Positions 1-6,980 of a DNA stretch of 38,116 nucleotides are shown in pieces. Where the stretch lies: positions 1 through 38,116 of IMG/VR virus record IMGVR_UViG_3300010157_000130, one strand, 5' to 3'. The translations under genes were made by a program, and so were the position numbers. Below the pieces are notes generated by a model. It was given only the letters and a program-made list of their open reading frames with translations. It had not been told where the DNA came from and did no database searches. The DNA comes from a virus. Numbering within the stretch: the first letter of the stretch is position 1; every line of letters starts with the position of its first letter.

Positions 1-461
1 AAGTCCCCGTACTTACACATATTACGTATCCAAGACCATAGATTAAATTCAATATTAAGAACTGAATAGAAAAGATTCTCCAAGATTTTTTGTATATTCT
101 CATCTGAAGACCGTATTGTTAAAACTTGACCTTGATCATTTTTGAGTGTGGATTCATCAGCTATAATATCCAATGCTGAAGCTATGATTGCATCTGTATC
201 CATAGAATCATAATCAGCATAGATCTGTACCCTAGCAGATTGATAATTCATTGCTAAATTCAGATTGACCCCGTATGCAGTAGATGTAGTATAAACTTTG
301 TGGAATCTATCAATAAGAGAATTAGTCTGAATAACACCATTGGATTGGATATTATCTGTATCCATGACCGAAAGCATATTGCCCCCATCATTGCGGATTA
401 TAACGTCCGTACTGAATAGTCTGCGGAGTGTCGAAAATAGATTCTGTTGTATTTCTGCCAT
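1..461 (-). CDS. 20: Portal vertex protein (T4 gp20-like), N-terminal part, cut by window edge
   Basis: The portal forms the dodecameric ring at the head vertex through which DNA is packaged and ejected. The frame starts at the ATG at 461 and stays open to base 1, giving about 153 residues of the N-terminal part only. It includes the stretch IIASALDIIADESTL, then RSSDENIQKILENLFYSVLN, then an IEFNLWSWIRNMCKYGD segment. These are characteristic of gp20 portals of T4-like phages. It starts 12 bases after the terminase stop, and terminase-portal adjacency supports the call. No Shine-Dalgarno is seen; the spacer is nearly pure A/T. The C-terminal part, and probably the prohead protease and major capsid protein, lie to the left outside this window. 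Confidence 0.9.
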   Translation of the reverse strand, partial: MAEIQQNLFSTLRRLFSTDVIIRNDGGNMLSVMDTDNIQSNGVIQTNSLIDRFHKVYTTSTAYGVNLNLAMNYQSARVQIYADYDSMDTDAIIASALDIIADESTLKNDQGQVLTIRSSDENIQKILENLFYSVLNIEFNLWSWIRNMCKYGD

Positions 462-473
462 ATTTTTATTTTT

Positions 474-2078
474 TTATCCCAATAACCATGATATATCTTC
501 TAAAGAATTTCCACTTGCTGTAGAGATCTCCATTTGAAATGGGTTTTGAGTCATAAAGTTATTTGTATTATAGACTGGAGATTCTCCCATCTTTTTCATT
601 CCGTCTAATGCAGCGTATGTTAAACTCTCCGCTGTCCTTCTAAAACGTATAGAAGAATCTCTCATGTGCATTGATATTGCAAAGGACATTACAAGATCAT
701 CATTATATCCTTGCATTGCTTGAGGCTTTGAGTTCTTCCATATGAATACCCTAAGCTCTTCTAAAAGTCTAACAGATCTGATTTTGACTTGTTTTGTCTC
801 TATAAAGTCTCTCATCCTTTCTATTATTAAAGGTCTTGATGCGGATGACATTGTAAAGCCCGGTACTAGAGAATCTGTTGCGCCATATCTCTCTAATCTC
901 TTTTCTTGATCCAAACTAAAGTCTGTTCTATGTGAGTAGTGTAAATTTTGGTATCCACTCTCTATCAAAGACTGTAAAACGTCCCAGCCTATATTAGCAT
1001 TCTCCACAGCCACTAAAGCATTATTATACTCGAAAGCAGCAGCAAGTATAGTCTTTGCAAATTCTCTTGTATCACACTGCGCTTGGTATTCGGCTACCTG
1101 GGTCAGTGTATCTACATCGATGATATGGAATGCGGAATAGTCAGCTCCATCACCTCTTGCTACGTCTGCGCATAGCAGATATGTCTTTAGAGGGCTTGGA
1201 TACTCCCATACCCACATTGCTTTATCAAGCCCTCGTCTTTCAAGTGGATCTAAGACCATATTTTCTTCATACCAAGCTAAGATGTCTGGAATGATTACTG
1301 TATTACCTGAAGTTGAAAAGTCACAATCGCACTCTTGCGCAGCCATTCTTACTCCGAGGTCTTGATCTTGTTTATCTCTCCAAGGTTGACTTCTTTCTGG
1401 GTGTACTATCCAAGGAAGTGATACTGGTACAAAGCTATTTTCTTTCTTTTGTGCTTTTATATAAGTTTTGTGGAACCAATTACCTACACCGTTTGGAGTC
1501 GATAGCGCTAGACATTTACCACCAGTTGCCAAGGTTTGCTGAGCAGATCCAAAGAGGTCTTCGGCATTATCGATAAAGGCAGCTTCATCCATCGCCAATA
1601 ATGATACGGCTTCAGATCGAGCAGAGTCACTTGCTCCAGATACAGCTTTAATTTGAGAACCATTTGTAAGTCTTAGGCTAAGTCTATTGTCTTCTGTTGC
1701 GCCTATCTTTAACCAAACTGGTAGATTATCATAAGCAAATCGCACCTTAGTAACCATATTCTTAGCTGTCTCTTGCTTTGTTGCAATGACTAGTACGTTC
1801 TTATCTTTATGAAATAGCATTAGCCAGAGGGCATATGCAGATACCAGTGTTGATATTCCTAACTGCCTTGACTTATTTATAATTACATTTTGGTCTCCAG
1901 AAAATACCTTTAGTACAGATTCTTGAAATGGGTATAGATCAAATAGCATCCTTCCCCTTTGTGGGTGTTGGATCATATAGAATTTCTTCATGAAATACAC
2001 TGGATCTGTGGCACATTTCACGAATTCTTCTCGTATTTTATCTTTGATTGTGGTTTGCCTCGTAATTGGTTCGGGCAT
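474..2078 (-). CDS. 17: Terminase large subunit (T4 gp17-like)
   Basis: ATP-driven DNA packaging motor and headful nuclease docking on the portal. The protein is 534 residues, shorter than T4 gp17 (610). The ATPase has a Walker A variant NKSRQLGIST at about residues 68-77 (T4 also has SRQLG-type), Walker B LLAMDEAA at 160-167 with D164/E165, and a coupling motif STPNG at 193-197. The C-terminal RNase H-like nuclease begins at about residue 300 with LLCADVARGDGADYSAF, whose Asp residues are expected metal ligands; a later acidic NDDLVMSFAISMHM motif completes it. The ATG at 2078 follows a TATTTATA element by 13 bases. The portal gene follows directly. No small terminase is evident within the window. 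Confidence 0.95.
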   Translation of the reverse strand: MPEPITRQTTIKDKIREEFVKCATDPVYFMKKFYMIQHPQRGRMLFDLYPFQESVLKVFSGDQNVIINKSRQLGISTLVSAYALWLMLFHKDKNVLVIATKQETAKNMVTKVRFAYDNLPVWLKIGATEDNRLSLRLTNGSQIKAVSGASDSARSEAVSLLAMDEAAFIDNAEDLFGSAQQTLATGGKCLALSTPNGVGNWFHKTYIKAQKKENSFVPVSLPWIVHPERSQPWRDKQDQDLGVRMAAQECDCDFSTSGNTVIIPDILAWYEENMVLDPLERRGLDKAMWVWEYPSPLKTYLLCADVARGDGADYSAFHIIDVDTLTQVAEYQAQCDTREFAKTILAAAFEYNNALVAVENANIGWDVLQSLIESGYQNLHYSHRTDFSLDQEKRLERYGATDSLVPGFTMSSASRPLIIERMRDFIETKQVKIRSVRLLEELRVFIWKNSKPQAMQGYNDDLVMSFAISMHMRDSSIRFRRTAESLTYAALDGMKKMGESPVYNTNNFMTQNPFQMEISTASGNSLEDISWLLG

Positions 2079-2091
2079 AAAAACTTTTGTT

Positions 2092-2099
2092 TATAAATA
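2092..2099 (-). promoter_or_regulatory. ATATTTATA late-type element upstream of terminase
   Basis: The + strand reads TATAAATA here, so in the direction of the terminase gene it is TATTTATA within TATATTTATAAACAAAAG, 13 bases before the ATG. It is one of nine gene-proximal copies in the window, all in this orientation relative to the gene. The role as late promoter or initiation element is inferred. Confidence 0.5.
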
Positions 2100-2118
2100 T
2101 ATCGAATTTGACCGATTC

Positions 2119-2126
2119 TATTTATA
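2119..2126 (-). promoter_or_regulatory. TATAAATA (T4 late-promoter consensus) upstream of terminase
   Basis: In the terminase direction this reads CTTATAAATAG, an exact match to the T4 late promoter core, 40 bases before the start codon. Among the late starts examined only terminase has both this orientation and the inverted TATTTATA. In an AT-rich genome an 8-base match can occur by chance, so support is modest. Confidence 0.35.
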
Positions 2127-2183
2127 AGTCCTTGATAACATTATAACCTTTTAAATCGACTTTATGAAATATATCTTTTGAGT

Positions 2184-2852
2184 TTATTTACTCTTTAATC
2201 TTTTTATATCATTAAAAACTTTTATTAATAATTTATCATCATCTGTTTTTAAAAGCTTTAATAAAAAATCAGCTAATAATTCTTTAGCTGAGAGATTTAG
2301 ATCTTTAACTTCTTTTCCTTGTTTTAGATAACCCACTACCATATTAAATTTTGATGGATCTATTCCAAGTGCTTTTATATTTTGCGTATTGAATGATCCT
2401 TGTATTTTTTGTGGTGTTGTTTTTACAGGTTCATCTATTTCTTGTATACCAGTTATAGTTCTGCCTTTATACTTATCTTTTAAATAATCTACTAATTTTT
2501 GATTCATATTAAAATCATCTTCTAGTTTCTGATCATCAGGCATTTTATCTATTGTACTACTTAATGTTTTCATAAATCCATTTTCTACACTATCATCGAC
2601 TATTGTAGAAGTATTATCGTCTATATCTAATTTATCTAACCACGTCTTTGTTTTTTTATCATCTGGCTTATGCATTGCTGCTTTTATAAAATCAAAAGTT
2701 GTTTTTGCATTAGAGGCTCCTGGTATGAATCCTAAAATTTGATCTATGCCAAATTCTACGCCTCTTGATATTATTTTATCTCCTTTTTGTTTAAGAGTAA
2801 TGCTTTTTAGTAATTTTTTTAAATCACCATATGTCTTAAGATTATTCGCCAT
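2184..2852 (-). CDS. Conserved T4-like phage protein of unknown function
   Basis: 222 residues, highly charged and rich in Lys and Asp. The N-terminal 110 residues hold a segment I believe recurs in other T4-like phages: GFIPGASNAKTTFDFIKAA followed by KTWLDKLDIDDN and a VDDSVENGFMKTL stretch. The middle is low-complexity and the C-terminal 80 residues are predicted helical and Leu/Lys rich. No catalytic motif, signal peptide or membrane segment is seen. The gene is noticeably more AT-rich than terminase next to it. It ends 105 bases before the terminase start, the largest gap on this arm, and sits last in the run of leader-bearing genes, although it has no MIKL leader itself. Function unknown; a head or virion-associated role is inferred only from position. 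Confidence 0.75.
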   Translation of the reverse strand: MANNLKTYGDLKKLLKSITLKQKGDKIISRGVEFGIDQILGFIPGASNAKTTFDFIKAAMHKPDDKKTKTWLDKLDIDDNTSTIVDDSVENGFMKTLSSTIDKMPDDQKLEDDFNMNQKLVDYLKDKYKGRTITGIQEIDEPVKTTPQKIQGSFNTQNIKALGIDPSKFNMVVGYLKQGKEVKDLNLSAKELLADFLLKLLKTDDDKLLIKVFNDIKRLKSK

Positions 2853-2863
2853 TGTTTATTTTT

Positions 2864-3337
2864 TTATGCTTCAGCTGGTACTTCTTCTGATTTTGCTAAT
2901 CCTGGTTCTTCTTTTTCTGTCGGTAATTCATCTGACCTCGGTCCTTCTTCACTTTCTGGTCCTTGTGCTGATGTCTTAGCTCCATATCTCTGAAGTCTAG
3001 ATATAGCCATAGTTGCTCTTTGAATCTCTCCTATATTCATTAGGTAATATCGCTTACCTTGTACTGATGCTTCATATGCTTTTCCCATAAATGTCATATA
3101 GAAGTATTGAGCATTCTTAAGGAGTATTTTAAACGTAGTAGGCTTACCAGACATTATGAATACACCGGCAATATACTCCTCAAAATTATCGCCCATGAGC
3201 TTTTTTAAATTATCATTGAGTCTTTTGTACTTTTTAAGGATATAGCCCATGGGATTCTCCTCAAAGTTGGGATTTATTGATTGTTCTTCTCCAGCTTCTT
3301 TGAGTACTTTCTTGAGTATGTCTGTTAGTTTTATCAT
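2864..3337 (-). CDS. Leader-bearing phage protein with acidic C-terminus
   Basis: 157 residues. It begins MIKLTDILKKVLKEAGEEQS, the shared leader, here containing a possible prohead-protease site VLKE/A. The body (about residues 30-115) is probably mixed alpha/beta and includes GVFIMSGKPTTFKILLKN and YLMNIGEIQRATMAISRL. The last 35 residues are an acidic, Pro/Glu-rich tail. No enzyme motif is seen. The ATG overlaps the stop of a tiny upstream ORF (TAATG). By analogy to T4 internal proteins the leader would target it into the prohead and be removed; this is inference. The body is not recognised. Confidence 0.75.
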   Translation of the reverse strand: MIKLTDILKKVLKEAGEEQSINPNFEENPMGYILKKYKRLNDNLKKLMGDNFEEYIAGVFIMSGKPTTFKILLKNAQYFYMTFMGKAYEASVQGKRYYLMNIGEIQRATMAISRLQRYGAKTSAQGPESEEGPRSDELPTEKEEPGLAKSEEVPAEA

Positions 3338-3411
3338 TATTTTTCTATTTGTCTTAATGCCACTATAAGATTATCTATATCTTTATTACTCTCTAAAAGT
3401 TTATTTGACAT
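3337..3411 (-). CDS. Putative 24-residue micro-ORF
   Basis: ATG at 3411 to TAA at 3337-3339 encodes MSNKLLESNKDIDNL plus IVALRQIEK. It fills the only gap between the 206-residue gene and the 157-residue gene. Its start overlaps the end of the upstream gene in another frame, and its stop overlaps the next start as TAATG. The amphipathic helix-like composition and tight packing favour a real short gene or a coupling ORF, but a frame of this length could arise by chance. Confidence 0.35.
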   Translation of the reverse strand: MSNKLLESNKDIDNLIVALRQIEK

Positions 3412-4021
3412 ACCCTCTATCTTTTAGTTTTGATATGATATTGTCTACCTTATTTGATATCTTTTTATAGTGAGATTTCATTATAGATTCATGATCTTCA
3501 GAAGGTTGTCCCCAAACGTCTCCACTTTTATTTTCGCATTGTGAGCATTGTCCATCTATCATTTCTTCTCCACAATCTGTACAAACATCTTCTGCAATGG
3601 GGTGAGTTGACTTTATGGCATTCATATCTTGGTTATCGTATGAAGGTTGCTTAAAATACTTTCTCTTTTCATTTCCATAGTATATGTCTGGAGTCTCTGC
3701 TGGATTTGCTGTGAACTCCTTTAGCTTTCTTTCATTCCTTACTTTTATAATAGCGGCCTTGTCAATTCTTTTTATTATATCAGTGGCCTTTATAGCTATT
3801 ACAGTTGCACCTTTTCCTTCCACATCTATTACTAGCATCTCAGGTTTTACTCCAGGCTTAAAAGATGATTTTACTGGGAATTTCTCTTTTGTTTCAGGAC
3901 GATCCATAAATTTCTTGATCTCAGATTCTATCTGTTTGATCTTATCTGAAGTTATCACTATTCTACGATATGCTCCGAAGTCTTCAGGTCCTTCATTTAA
4001 AAAGCTTGCTAGTTTTATCAT
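3401..4021 (-). CDS. Leader-bearing protein with C-terminal zinc ribbon
   Basis: 206 residues. It starts with MIKLASFLNEGPEDFG, the shared leader with a possible cleavage point FLNE/G. Residues 18-100 look like an alpha/beta domain with IVITSDKIKQIESEIKKF and EMLVIDVEGKGATVIAIK, reminiscent of a small nucleic-acid- or protein-binding fold but not identified. A four-Cys zinc ribbon follows: C147, C150, C159 and C162 (CTDCGEEMIDGQCSQC). The C-terminus is a charged helix. An ATATTTATA element lies 16 bases upstream, so this gene may head a late transcript through the following genes. Function unknown; head packaging is inferred from the leader. Confidence 0.75.
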   Translation of the reverse strand: MIKLASFLNEGPEDFGAYRRIVITSDKIKQIESEIKKFMDRPETKEKFPVKSSFKPGVKPEMLVIDVEGKGATVIAIKATDIIKRIDKAAIIKVRNERKLKEFTANPAETPDIYYGNEKRKYFKQPSYDNQDMNAIKSTHPIAEDVCTDCGEEMIDGQCSQCENKSGDVWGQPSEDHESIMKSHYKKISNKVDNIISKLKDRGYVK

Positions 4022-4037
4022 GTCTTGTTATCTTTTA

Positions 4038-4045
4038 TATAAATA
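4038..4045 (-). promoter_or_regulatory. ATATTTATA late-type element
   Basis: Reads TAATATATTTATATAAAAGA in the gene direction, 16 bases before the ATG of the 206-residue leader-bearing gene and just inside the gap after the preceding stop. Same orientation as the other copies. Confidence 0.5.
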
Positions 4046-4047
4046 TA

Positions 4048-4290
4048 TTACTCTTTAGGAGAAAACCAATCACTACACCACTTAGTTGGATCTTTTATGT
4101 CCATTACTCCATTTCCATTCCATGCTTCATAATACTGGTTTCCGCAGATATGCTGATCATTCTCATAGCTATAGTATTTGCAAACTGCACAGCTAAAACC
4201 ATTAGGACTATACATGAAAGGTTCGTGATTTGAAGGAAGTATTATCTCGCCTTTGATCTCTTCTTGGAGTAATTTTATGAGACTTATCAT
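4048..4290 (-). CDS. Small four-cysteine protein with leader (HiPIP-like pattern)
   Basis: 80 residues. The leader variant MISLIKLLQEEIKGE carries a possible LLQE/E site. Four cysteines are at C34, C37, C49 and C72: CAVCKYY, then HICGNQYYEAWNG, then a terminal KWCSDWFSP. The C-x2-C, C, C-x-x-W arrangement resembles a high-potential iron-sulfur protein, where four Cys hold one [4Fe-4S] cluster; a zinc knuckle is the alternative. Similar short proteins occur in other T4-like phages as far as I recall. It starts one base after the stop of the 370-residue gene, so the two are co-translated. A packaged metal-cluster protein would be unusual; the cluster type is inference. Confidence 0.75.
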   Translation of the reverse strand: MISLIKLLQEEIKGEIILPSNHEPFMYSPNGFSCAVCKYYSYENDQHICGNQYYEAWNGNGVMDIKDPTKWCSDWFSPKE

Positions 4291-4291
4291 T

Positions 4292-5404
4292 TTATTTTTT
4301 TATGTAATCACACATTATATGAGATGGATATATTCCTCCTTGTTTATTTCTTATATTTATTTTAAATGAATATAGTGATGATTCTACTGTTATATCAACT
4401 CTTTTACCAGATCCATCTATTCCACCATAATATACTTTTGGAGAAGAAACGTCTGATGCAGTTTTTGAATAACTACTATCAACTTTATAAAATTCAGCGC
4501 CAGCTTTTTTTATATGTGCCATATAATATCCTGACCCTATTCCTGATTCTATAAGTTTTTTAATCTTATCTATGTCATATTCCGCAGATGAGGGATTTTT
4601 ATTAAATTTAGAAAAATCAACATCTCCATAATCATTGAATACCTTACAAAATAATTTATTGTTTATTCCAAAAGTTTCTAACATCGCTACTCCATTAGGA
4701 TTTGTGATTTTTCCAAGTTTTATTTCTGAGGCTGGTAGTGCTTTTGTTACTCCTGAATTAAAAAATGTTAAAGTATTACCGTATTTTACAGATATATAGT
4801 AAGACTTATTACCTTTTACTATTGTTATATCAGTCAATGTAGATGCTACAGTTTCACCTAAGTAATCTATTATAGGACCTGATGAAGAAAATTTTAAGGG
4901 TCTTTTTTGATTTTCATGACCCATGGGTTTTATTTCAAAATTACCTTTCTCTAATCCTAATTCTTTTGACATTTCTATCATTAAACTTGGATATGAAAAC
5001 TTTGATTCATTCTTTTTTGAAATACCTTCTTCGTTTAATAAATTTAAATCTTTGACTAAAATAGTTTCAGTTCCAGGTCCTTTTGATTTAGTGCCTCTTC
5101 CTCCTCTAGATCCTTCTCCCCAAAGTATAGAAAGTCCATCCCAATTAGCTCCAGACGTATCACTTACATTTACTTTTAATTTATTTGATAAGTATTGTAT
5201 AAATTTTGGATCTCTTTGTAAACTTCTTGATATTTTTACTTTTTTAGATTTTGGATCTGACATTACTATTGGGTCTTCCATTTCTAATCCAGGATATTTT
5301 TTTATAATGGAAAAAAGCTTTTTCACAGAATCATTTTCTATTTCTTGTTCAGAAGTAGGAAAAAATTCAAAAGCCTCATATAGTATGTCAATTAATTTTA
5401 TCAT
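4292..5404 (-). CDS. Leader-bearing protein, possible PD-(D/E)xK-type nuclease fold
   Basis: 370 residues beginning MIKLIDILYEAFEFF, leader with possible site ILYE/A. After a linker, residues 25-100 include KLFSIIKKYPGLEMEDPIV. The central part has GRGTKSKGPGTETILVKDLN and, near residue 200, TDITIVKGNKSYYISVKYG. A D in one strand followed by a hairpin and S-V-K in the next resembles the D...xxK core of PD-(D/E)xK nucleases, and similar 'ISVK..G' cores occur in phage proteins. The C-terminal 100 residues are a Tyr/Ser-rich beta domain. It is strongly AT-rich relative to terminase and endolysin. ATGA overlap with the holin-like gene upstream. The nuclease idea is tentative; otherwise unknown. 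Confidence 0.7.
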   Translation of the reverse strand: MIKLIDILYEAFEFFPTSEQEIENDSVKKLFSIIKKYPGLEMEDPIVMSDPKSKKVKISRSLQRDPKFIQYLSNKLKVNVSDTSGANWDGLSILWGEGSRGGRGTKSKGPGTETILVKDLNLLNEEGISKKNESKFSYPSLMIEMSKELGLEKGNFEIKPMGHENQKRPLKFSSSGPIIDYLGETVASTLTDITIVKGNKSYYISVKYGNTLTFFNSGVTKALPASEIKLGKITNPNGVAMLETFGINNKLFCKVFNDYGDVDFSKFNKNPSSAEYDIDKIKKLIESGIGSGYYMAHIKKAGAEFYKVDSSYSKTASDVSSPKVYYGGIDGSGKRVDITVESSLYSFKINIRNKQGGIYPSHIMCDYIKK

Positions 5405-5613
5405 TTCTTTTCTTTTTTAGGACGTAATACTATATATAAAATAAAAAATAATCCCGCAATACAATACAAAGCGGCATTGGCTCTCCATAAACTTCCTGTC
5501 TTTTGTATCAGCCACCACTGTACAATATCGAACCCAAAAGGATTGAAAAACATTGCTGTCATTAGACAAAGAGTCGCTAGATTCTGTTTTAGTGTATTGT
5601 TCCAAGTATCCAT
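5401..5613 (-). CDS. Small two-TM membrane protein, holin candidate
   Basis: 70 residues with two hydrophobic segments, about residues 12-36 (LATLCLMTAMFFNPFGF then DIVQWWLI) and about 47-62 (ALYCIAGLFFILYIVL), ending in a Lys-rich tail RPKKEKK. This size, topology and basic tail match class II holins, which release a cytoplasmic endolysin across the inner membrane. It follows the endolysin gene by 41 bases on the same strand, supporting a lysis pair. It has no similarity I can see to T4 holin gp t. Its stop overlaps the start of the next gene (ATGA). It could instead be another small membrane protein. Confidence 0.65.
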   Translation of the reverse strand: MDTWNNTLKQNLATLCLMTAMFFNPFGFDIVQWWLIQKTGSLWRANAALYCIAGLFFILYIVLRPKKEKK

Positions 5614-5654
5614 TTCTACTATCAGGGTCCATATTTTGGGGTTAACGTTAATAA

Positions 5655-6254
5655 TTATTTCAATAAAGCATAATATTCATTGAAATGCTGTATTCTATTT
5701 TCTAAACCAATAGTCCCTCCATTCACTCTCTTTGTAATCTTAGTTACTGCCTCTATAGTTGCCCCATCATCTGCTAGCTTATGTAGTCCATTTTTGTGGA
5801 AGAACCATGCGGCTGATGCAAGAGGATATTTAGTTGCTATAAGCTCTGGGTTTGTTACGCAGTCTTCGCCTATTGCTGCTGAGAATGCCGCGTAGTTATC
5901 CTTGCCAGTAAGCTGAATACAACCACGGCCACAGAATTTATACCCATCTCCAGAAGCCTCAGGACCATTGCCCATACGACTGCCATAAACTAAATTTGCT
6001 ATCTTTTCAGGCTTTCTTTCATACTCTAGAGCTTTTGCATCTGTTGGGAAATACTTACTAAATATTGTACGAAGACCTTTAGCTCCATAGTTTAGATTCT
6101 CTTTTAGTACTTTAAAACCCCCAGATTCATGTCCTGCTTGAGCTAGGAAATGTGCTAAACGCAATGGAGTATTCAATTCAAATTTTGCCATCGTATCTGG
6201 CAATTGCATGATAATGCTATCTGGAATGTGTCCTTTTAAATTTTCAATGTTCAT
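5655..6254 (-). CDS. GH19 endolysin (chitinase/lysozyme-like)
   Basis: 199 residues, a single glycoside hydrolase family 19 domain, which in phages cleaves peptidoglycan glycan strands. Hallmarks are AHFLAQAGHESGGF with the likely catalytic E43, KENLNYGAKGL with E52 as probable second acid, YGSRMGNG, and GDGYKFCGRGCIQLTGKDNY, which forms the substrate cleft. It ends after a typical KRVNGG..GLENR motif. No signal peptide, so release needs a holin, probably the 70-residue protein just downstream. It replaces the T4 gp e-type lysozyme (GH24). It starts three bases after the stop of the leader-bearing gene before it, inside the late operon. Confidence 0.93.
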   Translation of the reverse strand: MNIENLKGHIPDSIIMQLPDTMAKFELNTPLRLAHFLAQAGHESGGFKVLKENLNYGAKGLRTIFSKYFPTDAKALEYERKPEKIANLVYGSRMGNGPEASGDGYKFCGRGCIQLTGKDNYAAFSAAIGEDCVTNPELIATKYPLASAAWFFHKNGLHKLADDGATIEAVTKITKRVNGGTIGLENRIQHFNEYYALLK

Positions 6255-6257
6255 AAT

Positions 6258-6725
6258 TTATGATTTTACTAGCTTAGTCTTATCTGTAAAGTCTACTCTT
6301 CTAATTGCTGGAACTGCTTTTACTTTATCTTCTATGGATTTTATCGTCTCTGTGCTAAAGTTTTCAAATGGGGCCGGATCTATCTTAATACTAATATCTA
6401 CAACATACTTCTTTAGCTTTTCTGCTGATGGTTGACGATTATTTGTAACACGCACAACAGTTATACCGACTATGGCTCTAATGTCAGAGAGGATATCTGT
6501 CAGCGATCTCTGAGTAGTATCAGCTACAAGTCTGCCTTCTATTTGATAGATTTTAGGACTTAGAGTTTCTTTCATAGAGTTTATATCCTTTGCCGCTTTG
6601 ATGGCCTTTTTAAAAGCAACGCTACCTTTATGAGCAGGTTTTTCTCCTCTCTTATGCTTTGCTTGGATATTTGCCCAGAGTCCTTTTCTTTTGACTTCCT
6701 GTAATATGCTAATGAGCTTTATCAT
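6258..6725 (-). CDS. Leader-bearing phage protein with basic N-terminal region
   Basis: 155 residues from the ATG at 6725. I chose this start over an upstream ATG at 6779 because it gives the shared leader MIKLISILQEVKRKG (possible site ILQE/V) and overlaps the preceding stop as ATGA. After the leader comes a very basic segment with LWANIQAKHKRGEKPAHKGS and KKAIKAAKDIN, a pattern seen in other T4-like phage proteins and suited to DNA or RNA binding. Residues 75-155 form an alpha/beta domain with repeated VDISIKID-like strands, ferredoxin-like in rhythm. No catalytic motif. A DNA-associated internal head protein is a reasonable inference, not shown. Confidence 0.75.
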   Translation of the reverse strand: MIKLISILQEVKRKGLWANIQAKHKRGEKPAHKGSVAFKKAIKAAKDINSMKETLSPKIYQIEGRLVADTTQRSLTDILSDIRAIVGITVVRVTNNRQPSAEKLKKYVVDISIKIDPAPFENFSTETIKSIEDKVKAVPAIRRVDFTDKTKLVKS

Positions 6726-6979
6726 TTTTTTATTATCTTTATCTTTACTGATCCTGTTCCTTTTATAGTGCGGTGCCAAATTCCTCTGGGTATAAATATC
6801 TCACCCTTCATCTCTATTGGCAATTGATTATCTATCTGAAACATCCAGTCTGTATCTCCTATGGCCTCTATTAACCGATCTTCACTATCTCTATGCCACT
6901 TAAGCTCTATTGGATCGATGTTCTCATCAAATTCTCTGATCAATATGTCTTCTATCAAAACGTCTTTATAAGGTCTCAT
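6722..6979 (-). CDS. Small conserved phage protein with WHRD motif
   Basis: 85 residues. It contains ELKWHRDSEDRLIEA, DWMFQIDNQLPIEMKG and IFIPRGIWHRTIKGTG, a combination I recognise from small conserved proteins of T4-like phages without assigned function. The two His/Trp motifs (WHRD and WHR), with the Gly-turn strands between, resemble a small cupin-like barrel (metal site HxD...H), but this is only a fold guess. It begins one base after the preceding stop and overlaps the next start by ATGA, so it is in the same operon. Its coding sequence for EIFIP happens to contain the ATATTTATA string (6791-6799); whether that copy functions is unknown. Confidence 0.8.
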   Translation of the reverse strand: MRPYKDVLIEDILIREFDENIDPIELKWHRDSEDRLIEAIGDTDWMFQIDNQLPIEMKGEIFIPRGIWHRTIKGTGSVKIKIIKK

Positions 6980-6980
6980 A

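Noticed and set aside
340-537. 65-codon plus-strand ORF over the portal/terminase junction
   Set aside because: It is antisense to two clear genes, has no recognisable product and its composition is that of reverse-strand shadow.
5417-5632. 71-codon minus-strand ORF overlapping the holin candidate in another frame
   Set aside because: The overlapping 70-residue frame gives coherent membrane segments and a Lys tail and is coupled to the next gene; the other frame has no such features.
6725-6779. Upstream ATG giving an 18-residue extension (MAPHYKRNRISKDKDNKK) to the leader-bearing gene
   Set aside because: The extension overlaps the conserved end of the upstream gene in another frame and hides the leader; the ATGA-coupled start at 6725 is better.
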